Positions 13,819 through 16,928 of a DNA stretch of 16,928 nt are shown one piece after another. A program made the translations under genes and the position numbers. The notes under the pieces were generated by a model that was not told the DNA's origin, searched no databases, and worked only from the letters and a program-made list of their open reading frames with translations. Every line of letters begins with the position of its first letter. Within the stretch, counting starts at the first letter, position 1. This stretch comes from an uncultured Clostridia bacterium (GTDB lineage Bacteria > Bacillota > Clostridia > Peptostreptococcales > Anaerovoracaceae), in assembly GCA_934278925.1 (NCBI GenBank), contig CAKQWJ010000034.1, positions 1 through 16,928 of the forward strand, read 5' to 3'.

Positions 13819-15741
13819 ATGACATCAAAAGAGATTAATAAAGATACCATACCGGTAATGGGAGAATATGATGTAATCGTGATAGGTGCCGGACATGCCG
13901 GCTGCGAGGCGGGTCTGATTTCCGCCCGCATGGGAATGAACACCCTATTGCTGTGCATCAATCTGGAATCCGTGGCCATGATGCCGTGCAACCCGTCCAT
14001 CGGAGGAACGGGAAAGGGACATTTGGTGTGCGAAATAGACGCGCTTGGCGGTGAGATGGGATTGAACATCGACAAAACCTTCCTTCAGAGTAAGATGCTG
14101 AACACCTCCAAAGGTCCGGCGGTACACTCCCTTCGGGCACAGGCGGACAAAACAAAGTATCACTTGGAGATGAAGAAGACCATCGAAAAAGAACCGAATC
14201 TTCATTTGAAGCAGGCGGAGGTCATCGACCTGGTGATTGAGGATGGCAGCATTCAAGGTGTCATCACCCGCACCTTCACCCGGTACAATGCGAAGGCGGT
14301 GATTCTCTGCACCGGAACGTTTCTGGGAGGTAAAATATTTATAGGTGATTCCGCATTCCAAAGCGGTCCAAACGGATTGGCTGCTTCCACGGAGTTGGCG
14401 GAAAAACTCTACGAATACGGATTTCCGATGCGGCGGTTCAAAACCGGCACACCGGCCAGAATGCTGGGAAAAAGCCTGCATTACGATCGCATGAAGGAAC
14501 AGTCGGGAGATGAAGAAATAGTGCCGTTTTCTTTTATGAATGAAGGAAAGGATATCGGAACGAACCAAATTTCTTGCTGGCTATCCTATACGAATGAGGA
14601 AACGCACCGGATAATTCTGGATAATCTGGATAAGTCGGCTATGTATTCCGGCAACATCGTGGGGGTGGGGCCGCGGTACTGCCCGTCCATCGAGGATAAG
14701 GTGTCTCGTTTCCGGGATCGGGAGAGGCATCAGCTTTTCGTGGAGCCGGAGGGTTTGGATACGGATGAGATGTACATTCAGGGAATGTCTTCCAGCTTGC
14801 CGGAGGATATTCAGCGGGAGTTCTACCATTCCATCCCGGGGCTGGAGGACGGCGAGATTGTTCGGCCGGCCTATGCCATCGAGTACGATTGTATCGATCC
14901 TCAGAGTTTGAAGCCGTCTTTGGAGAGCAAGGTGGTGAAGAACTTGTTCTGCGCCGGACAGTTTAACGGCAGCTCCGGCTACGAGGAAGCGGCGGCCCAG
15001 GGACTGATGGCCGGAATCAATGCGGTTCGGAAGCTTCAGGAGAAGGAACCGCTGGTGCTTGGCCGGGATCAGGCGTACATCGGCGTGCTGATTGACGATC
15101 TGGTGACCAAGGGCACCAACGAGCCGTACCGAATTATGACTTCCCGGGCGGAATACCGTCTGCTGCTGCGTCAGGACAATGCGGACCGGCGGCTTACGGC
15201 GCTGGGTTATGAATACGGTTCCGTCAGCGAGGAGCGCTATCAGAAATTCTTGAAAAAGAAGGCGAACGTGGATGCGGAGCTTGCACGCATCGAAAAAAAA
15301 ACAGTTCCGAATCAGCTTCAGAATGAATTTCTTTCAAGGCACGGAAGTGCCGAGTGTGACCGGGGACTCTCCTTCGGTGAAATGATGCGCCGCCCGGAAA
15401 TCCATTATGCGGATACGGCGGAAATTGACGATGAGACCAGACCGGAGTTGACTCGAAACGAGCGGTATGAAGTAGAAGTAAGAATTAAGTACGATGGATA
15501 TATTCAGAAGCAGGTTGCTCAGGTAGAAAAGCTGAAGAAGCTGGAAAGCAAGCGGTTGGATGATTCCATCGATTACAACAGCATCGGCGGATTGAGATTG
15601 GAAGCGCGCCAGAAGCTGACAGCGATTCGTCCGATTAATCTGGGGCAGGCCAGCCGAATTTCCGGCGTGTCCCCGGCGGACATCAATGTGCTTCTGGTAT
15701 ATCTGGAGAAAGAGAACAGAAAGAGGTCCACAAATGAGTAA
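13819..15741 (+). CDS. mnmG: tRNA uridine-5-carboxymethylaminomethyl(34) synthesis enzyme MnmG
   Basis: MnmG (GidA) is the FAD-dependent partner of MnmE in U34 modification. The 640-residue product has the dinucleotide-binding motif GAGHAG at 23-28 and the segment CNPSIGGTGKGHLV. The family signature GPRYCPSIEDKVSRF is present, as is the FAD-contacting LFCAGQFNGSSGYEEAAAQG. The C-terminal MnmE- and tRNA-binding domain includes YDGYIQKQ and ends in GVSPADINVLLVYLEK. The ATG at 13819 has AGGAG at 13808-13812. It adds about 13 residues before the usual MGEYDVIVIGAG, and the ATG at 13858 is an alternative with no comparable site. The last 8 bases overlap rsmG. Confidence 0.97.
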   Translation: MTSKEINKDTIPVMGEYDVIVIGAGHAGCEAGLISARMGMNTLLLCINLESVAMMPCNPSIGGTGKGHLVCEIDALGGEMGLNIDKTFLQSKMLNTSKGPAVHSLRAQADKTKYHLEMKKTIEKEPNLHLKQAEVIDLVIEDGSIQGVITRTFTRYNAKAVILCTGTFLGGKIFIGDSAFQSGPNGLAASTELAEKLYEYGFPMRRFKTGTPARMLGKSLHYDRMKEQSGDEEIVPFSFMNEGKDIGTNQISCWLSYTNEETHRIILDNLDKSAMYSGNIVGVGPRYCPSIEDKVSRFRDRERHQLFVEPEGLDTDEMYIQGMSSSLPEDIQREFYHSIPGLEDGEIVRPAYAIEYDCIDPQSLKPSLESKVVKNLFCAGQFNGSSGYEEAAAQGLMAGINAVRKLQEKEPLVLGRDQAYIGVLIDDLVTKGTNEPYRIMTSRAEYRLLLRQDNADRRLTALGYEYGSVSEERYQKFLKKKANVDAELARIEKKTVPNQLQNEFLSRHGSAECDRGLSFGEMMRRPEIHYADTAEIDDETRPELTRNERYEVEVRIKYDGYIQKQVAQVEKLKKLESKRLDDSIDYNSIGGLRLEARQKLTAIRPINLGQASRISGVSPADINVLLVYLEKENRKRSTNE

Positions 15742-16435
15742 AGCTTATGAGCGGCTGGAACAGCAGGTAGGGGAAGCAAAAGCGGAGTTGATGATCCACT
15801 ATATGGATGAGATTCTGCAGATGAATGAGCACATCAACCTTACCGCCGTTCGAGATCCGGAAGAATTTATCGTAAAGCATCTGCTGGATTCTCTGGGATG
15901 TGTAGGCTCTCCGGAATGGGAAAAGGCCGACACTATTGCCGATGTGGGGACCGGTGCCGGATTTCCCGGAGTTCCGTTGGCCATTATGGCACCGGAGAAA
16001 AAGATTTCCCTTATTGATTCCCTTCAGAAAAGACTGCGTGTAATTGACGATATTACCCGGTCTCTGGATATTCAGAATACCACTACATTTCATCTTCGCG
16101 CCGAAGAGGCGGGGCAGAGCAAGGAGCACCGGGAGCGGTACGACTTGTGCGTATCCCGAGCGGTTGCTTCCATGAATGTGCTGGTGGAATGGTGCCTTCC
16201 GTTGGTTAAAGTAGGTGGCACCTTCGTGGCGTACAAAGGAGAAAAGGCAGAAGATGAAATTAAGGAGGCGGAAAAAGCAATCCGTCTTCTGGGTGGAAAA
16301 ATTGACCGGATTGAAACGGTGAATCTGGAAGATGAATCTGCAGAGAACCATGCGTTGGTATATATAAAGAAAATTAAAAAGACTCCGGCAAAGTTCCCAA
16401 GAAAATCCGGAACGGCTCGGAAAGAACCGCTGTAA
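15734..16435 (+). CDS. rsmG: 16S rRNA (guanine527-N7)-methyltransferase RsmG
   Basis: RsmG (GidB) methylates N7 of G527 in the 530 loop of 16S rRNA using S-adenosylmethionine; loss is known to give low-level streptomycin resistance in other bacteria. The 233-residue product has INLTAVRDPEEFIVKHLLDS near 34-53, the SAM-binding motif DVGTGAGFPG at 70-79, YDLCVSRAVA at 136-145, and the ending FPRKSGTARKEPL. The ATG at 15734 lies within the end of mnmG, with an 8-base overlap, and AAGAGG at 15721-15726 precedes it; a longer upstream frame inside mnmG is rejected. A strong terminator that contains parS begins 2 bases after the stop codon. Confidence 0.97.
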   Translation: MSKAYERLEQQVGEAKAELMIHYMDEILQMNEHINLTAVRDPEEFIVKHLLDSLGCVGSPEWEKADTIADVGTGAGFPGVPLAIMAPEKKISLIDSLQKRLRVIDDITRSLDIQNTTTFHLRAEEAGQSKEHRERYDLCVSRAVASMNVLVEWCLPLVKVGGTFVAYKGEKAEDEIKEAEKAIRLLGGKIDRIETVNLEDESAENHALVYIKKIKKTPAKFPRKSGTARKEPL

Positions 16436-16436
16436 C

Positions 16437-16479
16437 AAAAGATGGAGTGTGTTTCACGTGAAACGCACTCCATCTTTTT
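16437..16479 (+). terminator. Intrinsic terminator after rsmG containing parS
   Basis: The arms 16437-16457 and 16458-16478 are inverted repeats of 21 bases with a single difference, which becomes a G-U pair in RNA (16450 with 16465). The right arm ends in a run of five Ts. The middle 16 bases are the parS site, so the RNA hairpin tip is CACGUG. It should end the mnmE-mnmG-rsmG transcript. Confidence 0.85.
16450..16465. promoter_or_regulatory. parS: parS centromere site for ParB/Spo0J
   Basis: TGTTTCACGTGAAACG matches the Bacillota parS consensus TGTTTCACGTGAAACA at 15 of 16 positions; only the last base differs. ParB (Spo0J) loads here and spreads, which recruits SMC condensin and helps ParA (Soj) segregate the origin. 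The site lies about 6.7 kb from the DnaA-box cluster, as expected. No parA or parB is visible in the window. Confidence 0.93.
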
Positions 16480-16623
16480 GGCACAAAGCACACCTATAAA
16501 ACAACATTAATCGGGAAAGCAGGTGAATCGGTAAGTGCCAACGTAGTGGTTGTCATACAAAAAGATAATAACAGAAGTACTTATAAAATAGTCACGGTTT
16601 ATCCGGATAAGAAAGGAAACTAA
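16480..16623 (+). pseudogene. Orphan C-terminal fragment, possibly of a toxin
   Basis: One frame is open for about 47 codons up to the TAA at 16621-16623, but has no start codon, and an in-frame TGA lies within parS (16459-16461). The peptide includes LIGKAGESVSANVVVVIQ and, after a short charged turn, TYKIVTVYPDKKGN. A C-terminal strand ending in I-V-T-x-Y-P is common in small nuclease toxins of the polymorphic-toxin type and in DUF6883-like proteins, which are often encoded beside DUF4926. The stop lies 2 bases before the next gene's ATG, as in toxin-immunity pairs. Base composition is AT-rich compared with rsmG. I read it as the 3' end of a truncated gene. The family name is a guess. Confidence 0.5.
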
Positions 16624-16625
16624 TT

Positions 16626-16811
16626 ATGAAAGAGTTAGATGTAGTAAAATTGAACAAAGAATTCAAAGGTTTAAAAGCCGGAACAGAGGGAACTATTGTA
16701 CTGGAGTACGATGGCAATTATTTTGAAGTGGAATTTTTTGATGATAAAAATGACACAATTGGTGTTTTCACTACTCCTGTTGCATTATTGGAAACCGTAA
16801 AAGAAATGTAA
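16626..16811 (+). CDS. DUF4926 domain-containing protein, putative immunity partner
   Basis: This encodes a 61-residue acidic protein that fits the DUF4926 pattern: ELDVVKL at the start, GLKAGTEGTIVLEY, YFEVEFFD and a closing segment of alternating hydrophobics. The pattern suggests a small beta-barrel like an SH3 fold. The biochemical role of the family is not established; it is often found directly downstream of small toxin-like genes, which suggests immunity or antitoxin activity. AAAGGA at 16612-16617 lies 8 bases before the ATG, so the gene appears translatable. It follows the orphan fragment by 2 bases. Codon use (GTA, TTA, AAA) is more AT-rich than in the neighbouring housekeeping genes, which suggests acquisition by transfer. 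No terminator is seen in the 117 bases that follow. Confidence 0.75.
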   Translation: MKELDVVKLNKEFKGLKAGTEGTIVLEYDGNYFEVEFFDDKNDTIGVFTTPVALLETVKEM

Positions 16812-16928
16812 TCGTTAACTGTTTAAATGTAAATAATTTAAAAATTAAAAAACGCCGATTGTAAAATCAACTTGAACATGTAATAAAATTGAAATCCATA
16901 GAGACTCTTTAGTAGAATGTATGTGACC

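Noticed and set aside
16812..16928. Promoter or gene start in the last 117 bases
   Set aside because: The stretch is AT-rich, and TTGTAA with TAATAA can be paired at 16 bases, but such matches are expected by chance in this composition and no coding frame follows within the window.

Overview
The window spans the chromosomal replication origin (oriC) of a Gram-positive bacterium of the phylum Bacillota, most likely class Clostridia. The evidence is the divergent gene order (dnaA-dnaN-recF-gyrB-gyrA leftward; rpmH-rnpA-yidD-yidC-jag-mnmE-mnmG-rsmG rightward), strong AGGAGG-type ribosome binding sites, a TTG-started dnaA, a TAG-triplet unwinding element of the Bacillus type beside dnaN, and a near-perfect Spo0J/ParB parS site. 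Genus and species cannot be told from the sequence alone.

Left to right. 97-678 is a small nitroreductase-family gene on the + strand, against the leftward fork. 679-1172 has no gene, but holds six copies of TTCACGC/GCGTGAA in alternating orientation with a period of about 94-95 bases, a separate hairpin, and the gyrA terminator. 1173-5710 (- strand) is gyrA and gyrB, transcribed from a promoter at 5771-5799 whose predicted start lies inside the recF terminator hairpin. 5855-9610 (- strand) is recF, dnaN and dnaA. The origin is bipartite: an unwinding region between dnaA and dnaN (8066-8260) and a DnaA-box cluster upstream of dnaA (9626-9778). From 9842 the rightward operon encodes ribosomal protein L34, RNase P protein, the membrane-insertion proteins YidD and YidC, the RNA-binding protein Jag, and (after an intrinsic terminator) MnmE and MnmG, which modify the tRNA wobble uridine, and RsmG, the 16S rRNA methyltransferase.

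The conserved block ends with an intrinsic terminator whose stem contains the parS site (16450-16465). Directly after it come an orphan C-terminal coding fragment (16480-16623) and a complete DUF4926-type small gene (16626-16811), both AT-rich. They look like the remnant of a toxin-immunity cassette next to the origin. Nothing convincing is seen in the last 117 bases (16812-16928).

The genes work together as the replication-initiation, clamp, repair and supercoiling set on one side, and the translation, RNA-processing and membrane-insertion set on the other, all co-oriented with fork movement except the nitroreductase. The most notable points are the parS-terminator overlap, the phased TTCACGC array, the unusual DnaA recognition motif paired with non-consensus DnaA boxes, the gyrB promoter inside the recF terminator, and the truncated toxin-like fragment with its retained partner. 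No wholly new system is evident.
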